A DNA stretch of 64,000 nucleotides from Thalassospira profundimaris (GTDB lineage: Bacteria; Pseudomonadota; Alphaproteobacteria; Rhodospirillales; Thalassospiraceae): assembly GCF_003326795.1 (NCBI RefSeq), contig NZ_JPWI01000003.1, forward strand, positions 186,001 to 250,000, written 5' to 3'. The translations under genes and the position numbers were made by a program. The notes below the pieces were generated by a model. The model was not told the DNA's origin. It saw nothing but the letters and a program-made list of their open reading frames with translations, and did no database searches. The stretch's first letter is position 1; each line of letters begins with the position of its first letter. Below, in pieces: positions 41,057-52,112 of the stretch.

Positions 41057-41929
41057 ATGAAAGTCATTGCAATGACCGAAATTAAAACTGTCAAAGTTGG
41101 CAATATCGAAATCGCCAATGACAAGCCCTTTGCCGTATTGGCAGGGCCATGTGCGATCGAAAGCCGTCAACATGCTCTGGAAATGTCGGCAGCCCTGAAG
41201 GAACTTTCCGAAGGGCTTGGTATCGGTCTGGTTTACAAAAGCTCGTTTGACAAGGCCAATCGGACCAGCACCACGTCAAAACGCGGTGTGGGTCTGTCCG
41301 AAGGTCTCGACATTCTGGCTGAAGTCAAATCGGTTACCGGTCTTCCGATCGTAACTGACGTGCATTTGCCAGATCAGTGTGCCGCTGTTGCCGAGGTTGC
41401 AGACATTCTTCAGATCCCGGCATTCCTGTGCCGTCAGGCTGATCTGTTGCAGGCAGCTGGCAAGACCGGTCGTGCGGTTAATGTCAAAAAGGGCCAGTTC
41501 CTGGCACCTTGGGACATGGTCAATGTGGCCAACAACCTTGCTGCGACCGGCAATGAAAATATTATGCTCTGTGATCGTGGAACCAGCTTTGGCTATAACA
41601 CGCTCGTCACGGACTTCCGCGGACTTCCCACCATGGCCCGTCTGGGCTATCCGGTTGTCTTCGATGCAACCCATTCGGTCCAGCAGCCAGGCGGACAGGG
41701 CACCTCGTCAGGTGGCCAGCGCGAATTCGCGCCTGTTCTGGCCCGCGCAGCCGTATCGGTTGGCATCGCAGCACTGTTTATCGAAACCCACGATAATCCG
41801 GCAACGGCCATTTCCGATGGCCCGAACCAAATCCCGTTGAACAAATTACCCGAAGTTCTTTCGGTTCTGATGGAATTGGACAAAGTGGCAAAAGCCAATC
41901 CGGTTCGTCTGGATATGTTCGACGCATGA
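41057..41929 (+). CDS. kdsA: 3-deoxy-8-phosphooctulonate synthase (KDO-8-P synthase)
   Basis: Condenses phosphoenolpyruvate with arabinose-5-phosphate to KDO-8-P for the lipopolysaccharide core. 290 residues from ATG 41057, or 285 from ATG 41072 (MTEIKTVKVGN), which matches related proteins slightly better; neither has a good ribosome binding site. Conserved segments: LAGPCAIES, YKSSFDKANRTS, DVHLPDQ and FDATHSVQQPGG. The Cys in LAGPC is not the diagnostic metal Cys; the class (metal or non-metal) cannot be settled by eye. PEP supply comes from eno downstream. Confidence 0.95.
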   Translation: MKVIAMTEIKTVKVGNIEIANDKPFAVLAGPCAIESRQHALEMSAALKELSEGLGIGLVYKSSFDKANRTSTTSKRGVGLSEGLDILAEVKSVTGLPIVTDVHLPDQCAAVAEVADILQIPAFLCRQADLLQAAGKTGRAVNVKKGQFLAPWDMVNVANNLAATGNENIMLCDRGTSFGYNTLVTDFRGLPTMARLGYPVVFDATHSVQQPGGQGTSSGGQREFAPVLARAAVSVGIAALFIETHDNPATAISDGPNQIPLNKLPEVLSVLMELDKVAKANPVRLDMFDA

Positions 41930-41935
41930 TTTTCA

Positions 41936-41971
41936 AATGCCGCCAGTCATTCATTGGCGGCATTCTTTTTT
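41936..41971 (+). terminator. Intrinsic terminator after kdsA
   Basis: AATGCCGCCA (41936-41945) pairs with TGGCGGCATT (41955-41964), loop 9 nt, followed by CTTTTTT. A strong classical terminator between kdsA and eno. Confidence 0.88.
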
Positions 41972-41978
41972 GCTGTAA

Positions 41979-43304
<1,326 letters not shown>

Positions 43305-43642
43305 TCCGGTCTGACGGTTTGCTATCAAACGGGGTGCATTGCATAGACAGTGCACCCCTCTTTTTTGGGTTGATCGGGTCGGTTGTGAGGCGAATACAGG
43401 TCGCGAAACCGTGAGTCAGGATTATCTGATTAACCGTAAATCAACGCCCTTGTAGTGTTGGTTTAATTCTATTTTTACCAATCTCTGCGCTACTGAATGG
43501 GTAATTTTGGCAGCCCTGCAGCTTTGTTGTTCTGTAAGTCACAGAAAACAAAAGAAAATAACGTATGTTGTTTTTATGTTGTTGGGGCGGAATGATTCTG
43601 AACGTCGCCAAAGCCGCAATTTCGCGCAAAGGGCAAAGGTAA
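43305..43642. other. Intergenic region between eno and the FtsB-like gene
   Basis: 338 nt. Apart from the eno terminator it is AT-rich and holds no gene. A direct repeat TATGTTGTT occurs at 43564-43572 and 43575-43583, about 60-80 nt before the next start. The promoter of the FtsB-like gene is presumably here but I see no clear -35/-10 pair. Confidence 0.5.
43331..43366 (+). terminator. Intrinsic terminator after eno
   Basis: GGGGTGCA (43331-43338) pairs with TGCACCCC (43351-43358), loop 12 nt, followed by TCTTTTTT. Confidence 0.85.
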
Positions 43643-43999
43643 ATGTCGTCAAGTTCGCCGGTTTTTCGCCGCCTGAAACAGGCCGTCGCACCGGTAATCG
43701 CATTTACAGTGATGGCATATTTCATCTTCCACAGTGTGGAAGGTGAGCGTGGTCTGCTGACCTATTGGTCAATGCAGGACCGCGTTACCGAAATTGCCAA
43801 AGTTCTCGACGAAACCACAGAACGTCGCAAGGATCTTGAGCGGCATGTCGTATCATTGCGGGCAAGCCATCTTGATCCTGACCTGCTTGATGAACGTGCA
43901 CGTGCAATGCTTAACGCCGCCCATCCCGATGATGTGATTATTTTCCATCATGATGGCTATCAGGGGATGGCAACAATCACTGCTGCCCATACCGACTGA
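43643..43999 (+). CDS. Septum formation initiator (FtsB/DivIC) family protein
   Basis: 118 residues: a single membrane helix (about 15-32, APVIAFTVMAYFIFHSV), an adjacent Gly (EGERGLLTYW), then a coiled coil (about 40-75) ending before LLDERARAMLNAAHPDD. This is the layout of FtsB/DivIC, which with FtsL and FtsQ links the divisome to septal peptidoglycan synthesis. Its place between eno and pdhA is the typical alphaproteobacterial one. ATG 43643 follows AAAGGTAA. Confidence 0.9.
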   Translation: MSSSSPVFRRLKQAVAPVIAFTVMAYFIFHSVEGERGLLTYWSMQDRVTEIAKVLDETTERRKDLERHVVSLRASHLDPDLLDERARAMLNAAHPDDVIIFHHDGYQGMATITAAHTD

Positions 44000-44550
44000 A
44001 CGGACTCTGATTGCGTTTTATAACGTCTCAGGGAATCCGGATCTCTGATTCCTCCCTTGAAATGCTCAGAATGGCGGCCTGATTTGTCGTCATTGATGAT
44101 TTCTGGCGAAATTCTTGGTTGTGAATTTCGGTCAGTAATGTGCGTCTTGCGCTAAGGTGTTGTTTAAACTGACTTCTGGTTTATTGACGTGGATATGCCG
44201 GGTTTGGTTGATTGCGTTGATAATGAATGCCTTCTTTGGGTTGCATTCCGGCAAGAACGGCTATGCGGTATTATCGTCATAAAAGCATAGCATTTGTGAC
44301 ACAGGGGAATGAACGAAAATGAACGCATCCTTCCAAGTCGCTGAAAACGCTGCATCTCCACATATTTGCCAAATAGCGTGAATTAACTGATATTAGGTTT
44401 ATTTGTGATTGTGCGTTGCAAAACAACAGTTTACTCGCAGTTTGATTGCTTGCCCTTGGAGGTCGTTTTAGGTAGTCATTTCGGTGGTCCAGTACCGAAT
44501 TAAGCGCTCATACATGATGCTTAAGCGATAGCCATCCACCGGGAGGAAAC
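44000..44550. other. Long non-coding leader region before pdhA
   Basis: 551 nt, the longest gene-free stretch in the window. It has several TTG-rich blocks, an inverted repeat near 44030-44062 (AGGGAATC with GATTCCTCCCT) that may end the ftsB transcript, and a 20-codon mini-frame at 44319-44381 (MNASFQVAENAASPHICQIA) preceded by AGGGGA. I cannot pick a convincing promoter. No tRNA or known riboswitch is recognised. It probably carries the control region of the PDH operon. Confidence 0.5.
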
Positions 44551-45561
44551 ATGGCGACCACGAAACGCAAACGCGCCACTACGCGCGCCGACAACCAGGC
44601 GAGCAGTGACGATCTCCTCAAATATTACCGTGAAATGCTGCTGATCCGCCGCTTTGAAGAAAAAGCCGGTCAGCTGTACGGCATGGGTCTTATTGGTGGC
44701 TTTTGCCACCTGTATATCGGGCAGGAAGCAGTCGTTGTCGGCATGCAGTCTGCGATTACCGGCGACGACGGTGTGATCACCAGTTACCGTGACCATGGCC
44801 ACATGCTGGCCTGTGGCATGGATGCCGGTGGTGTTATGGCCGAGCTGACGGGCCGCGAAGGCGGTTATTCCCGCGGCAAGGGCGGCTCCATGCACATGTT
44901 CTCCAAGGAAAAGAACTTCTATGGCGGCCACGGCATCGTTGGCGGTCAGGTTCCACTTGGTACCGGTATCGCCTTCAATTACAAATATCGCGGTGAAAAC
45001 CGTGTTTGTCTGACCTATCTTGGTGACGGTGCCGTTAACCAGGGTCAGGTCTATGAAGCATTCAACATGGCCGCTCTCTGGCAGCTTCCGGTGATCTATT
45101 GCATCGAGAACAACCAGTACGCCATGGGCACATCGACCCAGCGTCATTCGTCCAGTCCCGACCTTTATCAGCGCGGCGTTGCCTATGGCATTCCGGGTGA
45201 ACAGGTTGATGGCATGGATGTTCTGGCCGTCAAGGAAGCTGGCGAACGTGCCGTTGCGCATTGCCGCGAAGGCAAAGGTCCTTACATTCTTGAGCTGAAA
45301 ACGTACCGTTATCGCGGTCACTCGATGTCGGATCCTGCGAAATATCGCACCAAGGATGAACTCGACAAGATGCGCAAGGAACACGACCCGATCGATATGG
45401 TCAAAAAGCTTCTGATTGATGGCAACATCATCGATGAGGCAGGCCTGAAGGATATCGACAAGGAAGTGAAAGCCGAAGTCGCAAAAGCGGCCGAATTCGC
45501 GCAGAACAGCCCGGAACCGGATGTTTCTGAACTGTTCACCGATATTCTGATCGACGCGTGA
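44551..45561 (+). CDS. pdhA: Pyruvate dehydrogenase E1 component, alpha subunit
   Basis: With PdhB it decarboxylates pyruvate and acetylates the lipoyl group of E2. 336 residues; the thiamine-diphosphate motif runs from GDGAVNQGQVYEAFN to IENNQYAMGT, and the phosphorylation-loop region RYRGHSMSDP is present. The first 20 residues are basic and variable. ATG 44551 follows GGGAGGA. First gene of pdhA-pdhB-pdhC-lpd-lipA. Confidence 0.97.
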   Translation: MATTKRKRATTRADNQASSDDLLKYYREMLLIRRFEEKAGQLYGMGLIGGFCHLYIGQEAVVVGMQSAITGDDGVITSYRDHGHMLACGMDAGGVMAELTGREGGYSRGKGGSMHMFSKEKNFYGGHGIVGGQVPLGTGIAFNYKYRGENRVCLTYLGDGAVNQGQVYEAFNMAALWQLPVIYCIENNQYAMGTSTQRHSSSPDLYQRGVAYGIPGEQVDGMDVLAVKEAGERAVAHCREGKGPYILELKTYRYRGHSMSDPAKYRTKDELDKMRKEHDPIDMVKKLLIDGNIIDEAGLKDIDKEVKAEVAKAAEFAQNSPEPDVSELFTDILIDA

Positions 45562-45615
45562 TCGCGACTTTTCGCGAACCGCTTTTGACCGATATTTCCC
45601 GGGAGAGAGGGAACA

Positions 45616-47058
45616 ATGCCGATTGAAGTTTTGATGCCGGCCCTGTCGCCGACCATGACCGAAGGCACGCTTGCCAAATGGAACGTCAAGGAAGGCGACA
45701 CGATCGCATCCGGTGACGTCATCGCAGAAATCGAAACCGACAAAGCAACGATGGAAGTTGAAGCTGTCGATGAAGGTACTGTGGGCAAGATCGTTATCGC
45801 CGAAGGTACCGAAAATGTCGCAGTGAATGCAGTCATCGCCTATATCCTCGAAGAGGGCGAAGACGCATCTGCACTTGATAACGTTTCAGCATCACCGGCC
45901 GCTGCTGCACCGGCTGCGGAAGAAGCACCTGCTGCCCCGGCTGCAGAATCCGCTCCTGCCGCAAGTATGGCAAGTGCCGCACCGGTTGCTGCAAGTGGTG
46001 CAATTGAACGTTCTGACGCTGAACCGCGCGCCATGAGCGTGATGAACGCGACCCAGGACGAAAAAACCTATACCAAGTTCAAAACCCAGACCGTGCGTGA
46101 AGCCCTGCGTGATGCAATGGCCGAAGAAATGCGCGGTGACGAAAACGTCTTCGTCATGGGCGAGGAAGTTGCGCAGTATCAGGGTGCCTACAAGGTTACC
46201 CAGGGCCTGCTTGATGAATTCGGTGACAAGCGTGTTGTCGATACCCCGATCACCGAGATCGGTTTCACCGGTATGGCAACGGGTGCGGCCTTTATGGGCC
46301 TTAAGCCGATTGTTGAATTCATGACGTTCAACTTCGCCATGCAGGCAATCGACCATATCATCAACTCTGCGGCCAAGACGCTTTACATGTCCGGTGGCCA
46401 GCTGGGTTGCCCGATTGTCTTCCGTGGTCCGAACGGTGCAGCTGCCCGCGTTGGCGCACAGCATTCGCAGTGCTATGCATCCTGGTATGCACATTGCCCG
46501 GGCCTCAAGGTCATTGCACCGTGGTCGGCTGCAGACGCCAAAGGCCTTCTGAAGGCTGCGATCCGCGATCCGAACCCGATTGTCTTCCTTGAAAACGAAA
46601 TCATGTACGGTCAGAGCTTCGAAGTTCCTGATGACGAAGATTTCGTCCTGCCGATCGGTCAGGCCAAGATCGAACGCGAAGGGACCGATGTCACCATCGT
46701 TGCTTTCTCGATCATGGTGGGCAAGGCGCTCAAGGCTGCTGAAAAGCTGGCAGAGCAGGGGATCTCGGCTGAGGTCATCAACCTGCGCACCATTCGTCCG
46801 CTCGATGTGAACACCATCATTCGCTCGGTAATGAAGACCAATCGTCTTGTTACCTGTGAAGAAGGCTGGCACTTCGCCGGTATCGGTGCGGAAATCGCAT
46901 CTGTGGTCATGGAGCATGCCTTTGACTATCTCGATGCACCGGTTGCCCGCGTGACCGGCGAAGATGTTCCGATGCCGTATGCTGCAAATCTCGAAGTGCT
47001 TGCACTTCCGCAAGAGCAGCACATCGTCGATGCGGCCAAGGCCGTTTGCTATCGCTAA
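45616..47058 (+). CDS. pdhB: Pyruvate dehydrogenase E1 component, beta subunit with N-terminal lipoyl domain
   Basis: Second half of E1. 480 residues, longer than a plain E1-beta (about 330) because residues 1-80 form a lipoyl domain with Lys43 in ETDKATMEV. An Ala/Pro linker (about 90-135) leads to the transketolase-like domain ([14 protein letters not shown] onward) and C-terminal domain. A lipoyl-bearing E1-beta is known from several Alphaproteobacteria. The domain is about 83 % identical by eye to that of PdhC. ATG 45616 follows GGGAGAGAGG. Confidence 0.97.
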   Translation: MPIEVLMPALSPTMTEGTLAKWNVKEGDTIASGDVIAEIETDKATMEVEAVDEGTVGKIVIAEGTENVAVNAVIAYILEEGEDASALDNVSASPAAAAPAAEEAPAAPAAESAPAASMASAAPVAASGAIERSDAEPRAMSVMNATQDEKTYTKFKTQTVREALRDAMAEEMRGDENVFVMGEEVAQYQGAYKVTQGLLDEFGDKRVVDTPITEIGFTGMATGAAFMGLKPIVEFMTFNFAMQAIDHIINSAAKTLYMSGGQLGCPIVFRGPNGAAARVGAQHSQCYASWYAHCPGLKVIAPWSAADAKGLLKAAIRDPNPIVFLENEIMYGQSFEVPDDEDFVLPIGQAKIEREGTDVTIVAFSIMVGKALKAAEKLAEQGISAEVINLRTIRPLDVNTIIRSVMKTNRLVTCEEGWHFAGIGAEIASVVMEHAFDYLDAPVARVTGEDVPMPYAANLEVLALPQEQHIVDAAKAVCYR

Positions 47059-47122
47059 GTGATACGGACAGGGGCAGGCGCCGTTTAACAGCGCGCCGCC
47101 CCGTTACCGGGAGAATGTGTTC

Positions 47123-48433
47123 ATGCCTGTAAAAGTATTGATGCCGGCCTTGTCGCCGACCATGACCGAAGGCACCTTGGCAAAGTGGCACGTCAAGGAA
47201 GGTGACACCGTTGAATCGGGCGATGTCATCGCAGAAATCGAAACCGACAAAGCCACGATGGAAGTCGAAGCCGTCGACGAAGGCAAGATCGGTAAAATCC
47301 TTGTTGCCGAAGGCAGCGAGGGCGTTGCTGTTAACGAAGTTATCGCGCTTCTTCTTGAAGAAGGCGAAGACGACAGTGCCCTTGAAGGCGCTGATACCTC
47401 TGCCGCAGGCACTGCGCCTGCAACTGCCGAAGCACCGGCAGAAGCCGCACCGGCACCGTCAGCAGCACCTGCTGCGGCAAGCTCGGTCCCGGCTGCACCT
47501 GTTTCGGGTGGTGAGCGCGTCAAGGCAAGCCCGCTGGCACGCCGTATCGCTGCAAACGAAGGTGTCGACCTTGCTGCGGTGACCGGTTCCGGTCCGCGTG
47601 GTCGTATCGTCAAGCGCGATGTCGAAGCTGCGAAATCTGCCAAACCGGCTGCTGCAGCTGCTGCCCAGGCAGCACAAGCGGCATCCTCTGCTCCGGCTGC
47701 TGCTGCACCGGCGGCTTCTGGCTGGAACCCGGATCTTACCGGTCTTCCGGAATATGAGGAAATCCCGAACAGCGGCATGCGCAAAACCATTGCGCGTCGC
47801 CTGACGGAATCCAAACAGCAGGTTCCGCATTTCTACCTGACCGTGGATTGCGAACTCGACAACCTTCTGGCAACCCGCAAGCAGCTGAATGACAAGGCTG
47901 GCGAAGGCGTCAAGATTTCGGTCAACGACTTCATTATTCGCGCGGTTTCGCTGGCGCTCAAGAAAGTTCCGGCTGCCAATTCCATCTGGACCGACAAGGC
48001 GACCCTTCAGTGCAAGAAACAGGACATCTCGGTGGCGGTTGCCATCGAAGGTGGTCTGATCACGCCGGTCGTTCGTGATGCCGGTTCCAAAGGCCTTGCT
48101 GAAATCTCGACCGAGATGAAGACGCTGGCTGGCAAAGCCCGCGATGGCAAATTGATGCCCGAAGATTATCAGGGCGGGACCTTCTCGGTTTCCAACCTTG
48201 GCATGTTTGGTATCAAGGAATTCTCCGCCATCATCAACCCGCCGCAGGGTTGCATTCTGGCTGTCGGTGCTGGTGAACAGCGTCCGGTGGTCAAGGATGG
48301 TGCTCTGGCCATTGCAACTGTCATGAGCTGCACTCTTTCTGTTGATCACCGTGCGGTCGATGGTGCAGTTGGCGCTCAGTTCATGGCCGAATTCAAAAAG
48401 CTGATTGAAGACCCGCTGAGCATGCTGCTCTAA
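47123..48433 (+). CDS. pdhC: Dihydrolipoamide acetyltransferase (PDH E2)
   Basis: Core of the pyruvate dehydrogenase complex; moves acetyl groups from lipoamide to CoA. 436 residues: one lipoyl domain (1-80, Lys43), Ala/Pro-rich linkers, the E1/E3-binding domain ([28 protein letters not shown] at about 135-170) and the catalytic domain with [12 protein letters not shown] near the C-terminus. ATG 47123 has GGGAG 9 nt upstream; the GTG two codons earlier is less well placed. Confidence 0.97.
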   Translation: MPVKVLMPALSPTMTEGTLAKWHVKEGDTVESGDVIAEIETDKATMEVEAVDEGKIGKILVAEGSEGVAVNEVIALLLEEGEDDSALEGADTSAAGTAPATAEAPAEAAPAPSAAPAAASSVPAAPVSGGERVKASPLARRIAANEGVDLAAVTGSGPRGRIVKRDVEAAKSAKPAAAAAAQAAQAASSAPAAAAPAASGWNPDLTGLPEYEEIPNSGMRKTIARRLTESKQQVPHFYLTVDCELDNLLATRKQLNDKAGEGVKISVNDFIIRAVSLALKKVPAANSIWTDKATLQCKKQDISVAVAIEGGLITPVVRDAGSKGLAEISTEMKTLAGKARDGKLMPEDYQGGTFSVSNLGMFGIKEFSAIINPPQGCILAVGAGEQRPVVKDGALAIATVMSCTLSVDHRAVDGAVGAQFMAEFKKLIEDPLSMLL

Positions 48434-48447
48434 CGGTCCAAAGTTGC

Positions 48448-48471
48448 GCGGGGACTTTAATCAGTCCCCGC
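48448..48471 (+). other. Hairpin between pdhC and lpd
   Basis: GCGGGGACT (48448-48456) pairs with AGTCCCCGC (48463-48471), loop TTAATC. No T tract follows, so it is more likely an RNA-processing or stabilising element than a terminator. Confidence 0.45.
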
Positions 48472-48528
48472 AAGCATTTGAATTTCAAGACCTGTAACCG
48501 GAAACGGACAGGCGAAGGAGATCCTACG

Positions 48529-49926
48529 ATGGCGGATAACAATTTCGACGTAATCGTGATTGGTGCAGGTCCGGGTGGTTATGTAACCGCAATCCGTTCT
48601 GCCCAGCTTGGCCTCAAAACGGCAGTTGTAGAACGTGAACATCTTGGCGGTATTTGCCTGAACTGGGGCTGCATTCCGACCAAGGCGCTTCTGCGTTCGG
48701 CCGAGATTTACCGCAACATGAAACATGCCAAGGAATATGGCCTGTCATGTGAAAAGCCGTCCTTTGACATTGATGCCGTGATCCAGCGTTCGCGTGGCGT
48801 CTCCAAGCAGCTTGCTGGTGGTGTCGGTCATCTTCTCAAGAAGAACAAAGTCACCGTCATTAACGGTGAAGCCAAGTTCGATGGCCCGAAAAAGGTCGTT
48901 GTGACGGGTAAGGATGCCGGTACCTATACCGCGAAGAACTACATTATCGCGACGGGTGCCCGCGCACGTTCCCTGCCGGGTCTAGAAGCCGATGGCAAAG
49001 TGGTTTGGGATTACAAAAAGGCGATGACGCCTGACAAAATGCCCAAAAGCCTTGTCGTTGTCGGTTCCGGTGCCATCGGCATCGAATTCGCCAGCTTCTA
49101 TCACACCCTTGGTGCGGACGTGACTGTGGTTGAAATCATGCCGCAGATCATGCCAGTCGAGGACAAGGAAATTGCCGCACTCGCTCAGAAGATGATGACC
49201 AAGGACGGGATGAAAATTCTGACCGAAGCCAAGGTCGCAAATCTCAAGCGCAATGCCGACAATGTTGTTGTCACGGTTGAAACCAAAGACGGCAAGAAAC
49301 AGGAACTTACCGTTGATCGTGTGATTTCAGCTGTCGGGGTTATCGGCAACACTGAAAATCTCGGTCTTGAAACGACCAAGGTCAAAGTTGATCGCAACGT
49401 CATTGGCACCGATGAATATTCGCGTACCGACGAGCCGGGCATTTTTGCCATTGGCGACGTTGCTGGTCCGCCGATGCTGGCTCACAAGGCCGAGCATGAA
49501 GGCGTGGTCTGTGTCGAGAAAATCGCAGGCGTTAAAAACGTCCATCCGATTGATCCGCTCAAGATCCCGGGTTGCACCTATTGCCATCCGCAGGTCGCAA
49601 GTGTCGGCCTGACCGAAGCCAAGGCAAAAGATGCCGGTTACGACGTCAAGGTCGGCAAATTCCCGTTCATTGGTAACGGCAAGGCTGTTGCCCTGGGCGA
49701 GGCCGAAGGTCTGGTCAAAACTGTGTTTGATGCCAAGACCGGCGAATTGCTTGGTGCCCACATGGTCGGCACCGAAGTCACCGAGCTGATTCAGGGCTTT
49801 GTGGTTGCGATGGGGCTTGAAACGACTGAAGAAGACCTGATGCATACGGTCTTCCCGCATCCGACCCTGTCGGAAATGATGCATGAGTCGGTCCTTGACG
49901 CCTATGGGCGTGCAATCCACTTCTAA
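48529..49926 (+). CDS. lpd: Dihydrolipoamide dehydrogenase (E3)
   Basis: Reoxidises dihydrolipoamide with NAD. 465 residues: FAD motif VIGAGPGGYVTA, redox-active Cys43 and Cys48 (GGICLNWGCIPTK), a second nucleotide fold (VVGSGAIGIEFASF), and the dimer-interface His-Glu pair in FPHPTLSEMMHE. ATG 48529 follows AAGGAG. It sits directly after E2, so it is probably dedicated to PDH; other E3 copies may exist elsewhere. Confidence 0.97.
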   Translation: MADNNFDVIVIGAGPGGYVTAIRSAQLGLKTAVVEREHLGGICLNWGCIPTKALLRSAEIYRNMKHAKEYGLSCEKPSFDIDAVIQRSRGVSKQLAGGVGHLLKKNKVTVINGEAKFDGPKKVVVTGKDAGTYTAKNYIIATGARARSLPGLEADGKVVWDYKKAMTPDKMPKSLVVVGSGAIGIEFASFYHTLGADVTVVEIMPQIMPVEDKEIAALAQKMMTKDGMKILTEAKVANLKRNADNVVVTVETKDGKKQELTVDRVISAVGVIGNTENLGLETTKVKVDRNVIGTDEYSRTDEPGIFAIGDVAGPPMLAHKAEHEGVVCVEKIAGVKNVHPIDPLKIPGCTYCHPQVASVGLTEAKAKDAGYDVKVGKFPFIGNGKAVALGEAEGLVKTVFDAKTGELLGAHMVGTEVTELIQGFVVAMGLETTEEDLMHTVFPHPTLSEMMHESVLDAYGRAIHF

Positions 49927-49938
49927 AATATCGGGTTC

Positions 49939-49976
49939 TACCGGGCGCACATGCCCGGTATGACCATTTTTGACGA
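49939..49976 (+). terminator. Probable terminator between lpd and lipA
   Basis: TACCGGGC (49939-49946) pairs with GCCCGGTA (49953-49960) around GCACAT; five T follow after a 6-nt gap. Possibly only partial, leaving some readthrough to lipA. Confidence 0.5.
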
Positions 49977-50044
49977 ATGTCGGTTTGACAAATGCGTGGC
50001 GTGGCGGCACATTGCCGCCCGTCCAATCCTTCGGAGGTAACTCT

Positions 50045-51043
50045 ATGTCGACGGCGCGCAACGAAGCCAAAGCTCTTCGTCACCCGGAAAAGCAAAAACG
50101 GCCAGATCGTCCATCCGGACGCAAGCCTTCCTGGATTCGCGTCAAGGCGCCAACCTCCCAAGGTTATCAGGAAACCCGCGAACTTGCGCGTGGCCTGAAC
50201 CTTCATACTGTTTGCGAAGAAGCCGCATGCCCGAATATCGGCGAATGCTGGCAGAAGAAACACGCATCCTTCATGATTATGGGCGATACCTGCACGCGCG
50301 CATGTTCGTTCTGTAACGTGAAGACCGGTATGCCCAACGCGCTTGATCCGTTCGAGCCGGAAAATCTTGCGATGGCGGTCGCTGACATGCAGCTCAAGCA
50401 CGTTGTGATCACGTCGGTAGACCGTGATGACCTTGCCGATGGCGGTGCAACGCACTTTGCCCGCGTCATTGAGGCCATCCGTCACAAATCGCCGGAAACC
50501 ACCATTGAAATTCTGACACCGGACTTCCGTGACAAGCCAGGTGCTGTTGAAATCGTCGCCAAGGCTCGTCCTGACGTGTTCAACCACAACCTTGAAACGG
50601 TTCCGCGTCTTTACACCAACATCCGCCCGGGCGCGCGCTATTACCAGTCGTTGCGCATCCTTGATCGGGTCAAGCAGATCGATCCGACCATCTTCACCAA
50701 ATCCGGCCTGATGGTTGGTCTTGGCGAAGAACGCAAGGAACTCTCGCAGGTCATGGATGACCTGCGTGTCGCCGATGTCGATTTCCTTACGATCGGTCAG
50801 TATCTTCAGCCGACCCTGAAGCATGAACCGGTTCATCGCTTTGTGACGCCTGACGAATTTGATGAATATGCATCAATGGCACGTGGCAAGGGATTCCTGA
50901 TGGTGTCGGCAACGCCGCTGACCCGTTCGAGCTACCATGCAGACCGTGACTTTGAACAGTTGCGAGATGCCCGCGAGAAGAAACTTGCAGCTGCCGAAGC
51001 AGCCAAGGCAAAAGCAGCGCGCGCAGAAGCCGTTGCACAATAA
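50045..51043 (+). CDS. lipA: Lipoyl synthase
   Basis: Radical-SAM enzyme that inserts two sulfurs into octanoyl groups on lipoyl domains, including those of PdhB and PdhC encoded just upstream. 332 residues with both cluster motifs: auxiliary Cys57, Cys62, Cys68 ([12 protein letters not shown]) and radical-SAM Cys83, Cys87, Cys90 (CTRACSFC). A Lys/Ala-rich tail ends the protein. ATG 50045 follows CGGAGG. Confidence 0.97.
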   Translation: MSTARNEAKALRHPEKQKRPDRPSGRKPSWIRVKAPTSQGYQETRELARGLNLHTVCEEAACPNIGECWQKKHASFMIMGDTCTRACSFCNVKTGMPNALDPFEPENLAMAVADMQLKHVVITSVDRDDLADGGATHFARVIEAIRHKSPETTIEILTPDFRDKPGAVEIVAKARPDVFNHNLETVPRLYTNIRPGARYYQSLRILDRVKQIDPTIFTKSGLMVGLGEERKELSQVMDDLRVADVDFLTIGQYLQPTLKHEPVHRFVTPDEFDEYASMARGKGFLMVSATPLTRSSYHADRDFEQLRDAREKKLAAAEAAKAKAARAEAVAQ

Positions 51044-51079
51044 ATCTGAACGATAGCGCGACGATAAGGGGAGATACGA

Positions 51080-51538
51080 GTGCCGACGCATGCAGAGCGC
51101 AGGAAACTGCCCTATACGCCGGAACAGCTCTTCGAACTCGTCGCGGATATCGATTCCTATTCCGAGTTTCTGCCCTGGTGCGTTGCATCAAGGGTACGCA
51201 AGCGCGATGGTGATGTGCTTCAGGCCGATCTGGTGATCGGCTTCAAGATGTTTCGCGAAAAATACACATCCAAGGTCACGCTGCAGCGTCCGCATCGCGT
51301 TGATGTGGAATATCTTCAGGGCCCGTTCAAATATCTCAATAACCATTGGGTATTCGAAGCCGATGAAGACGGGGGCACCTGGCTCGACTTCTTCGTGGAT
51401 TTCGAATTTCGTTCGGCCTTGTTGCAGAAAATGATCGGCGTTGTGTTTAACGAGGCGGTCAAACTGATGGTCGGGGCCTTTGAAACCCGCGCACGTGAAG
51501 TTTACGGCGAACCGCAAATCCCGTCTTCAGAAAGCTAG
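51080..51538 (+). CDS. Coq10/RatA family START-domain protein
   Basis: 152 residues of the SRPBCC/START fold: YTPEQLFELVADIDSYSEFLPWC at the start (given here only in part, YTPEQLFELVADID) and FEFRSALLQKMIGVVF near the end. Bacterial and mitochondrial relatives bind ubiquinone (Coq10) or, in E. coli, affect ribosome association (RatA). The name cannot be settled from sequence. GTG 51080 follows AAGGGGAG. It follows lipA by 36 nt, as in many Alphaproteobacteria. Confidence 0.9.
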   Translation: MPTHAERRKLPYTPEQLFELVADIDSYSEFLPWCVASRVRKRDGDVLQADLVIGFKMFREKYTSKVTLQRPHRVDVEYLQGPFKYLNNHWVFEADEDGGTWLDFFVDFEFRSALLQKMIGVVFNEAVKLMVGAFETRAREVYGEPQIPSSES

Positions 51539-51577
51539 GCTTCCAACGCTATCCTGAAAATTTCGAAACTTTGAGTT

Positions 51578-51599
51578 CCCGGCGGTATCTGATGCCGGG
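51578..51599. other. Hairpin between convergent coq10-like gene and cinA
   Basis: CCCGGC (51578-51583) and GCCGGG (51594-51599) form a short stem with a 10-nt loop. There is no T tract on either side, so any terminator role is weak. Confidence 0.3.
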
Positions 51600-51610
51600 C
51601 AGGGTGGTTG

Positions 51611-52108
51611 TCACTGATCGAGCATGTCGCTGATCAATTCGAACGCCTTGAGAACCGTTGCCTTTCGCACAGCATGACGGTCTCCGGCAAAGACTTCGTG
51701 ATATGTGATGGTCTGGCGTTCGTGGCCCGCACAGCCAAAATGAACAAGTCCGACGGGTTTTGTTGCGCTGCCACCACCCGGACCGGCGATGCCGGTAACG
51801 GAAACGGCTATTGACGCATTCGGTGCACGTTCAAGCGCCCCTTCGCACATGGCGCGCGCAACCTGTTCGGACACTGCGCCGTAGTTTGAAAGAAGGTCGT
51901 TGCTTACACCGATCAGGTCGTGCTTGGCCTCGTTCGAATAGGTGACAAAGCCACAATCAACGACGGATGAGCTCCCGTCGACACCGGTCAAACTCCCGGT
52001 GATCAGGCCGCCCGTGCAGGACTCGGCCGTGGCAATCATTTCACCTTTTGCCGAGCATTTCGCAATCAGGGCGCTGGCTGCTTTGAGAATGTCATCATCT
52101 ATCATCAT
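51611..52108 (-). CDS. CinA C-terminal family / nicotinamide-nucleotide amidohydrolase
   Basis: 165 residues of the stand-alone CinA C-terminal (PncC-type) domain: [27 protein letters not shown] and [16 protein letters not shown]. Family members deamidate NMN to nicotinate mononucleotide in NAD recycling. I chose ATG 52108 (MMIDDD) because GGTGG lies 8 nt upstream; an in-frame start at 52144 would overlap pgpA. It lies 4 nt downstream of pgpA in a two-gene unit. Confidence 0.9.
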   Translation of the reverse strand: MMIDDDILKAASALIAKCSAKGEMIATAESCTGGLITGSLTGVDGSSSVVDCGFVTYSNEAKHDLIGVSNDLLSNYGAVSEQVARAMCEGALERAPNASIAVSVTGIAGPGGGSATKPVGLVHFGCAGHERQTITYHEVFAGDRHAVRKATVLKAFELISDMLDQ

Positions 52109-52112
52109 TGGC

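Noticed and set aside
43441-43725. Minus-strand frame of 94 codons overlapping the FtsB-like gene start
   Set aside because: It overlaps a well-supported gene and the product shows no recognisable features.
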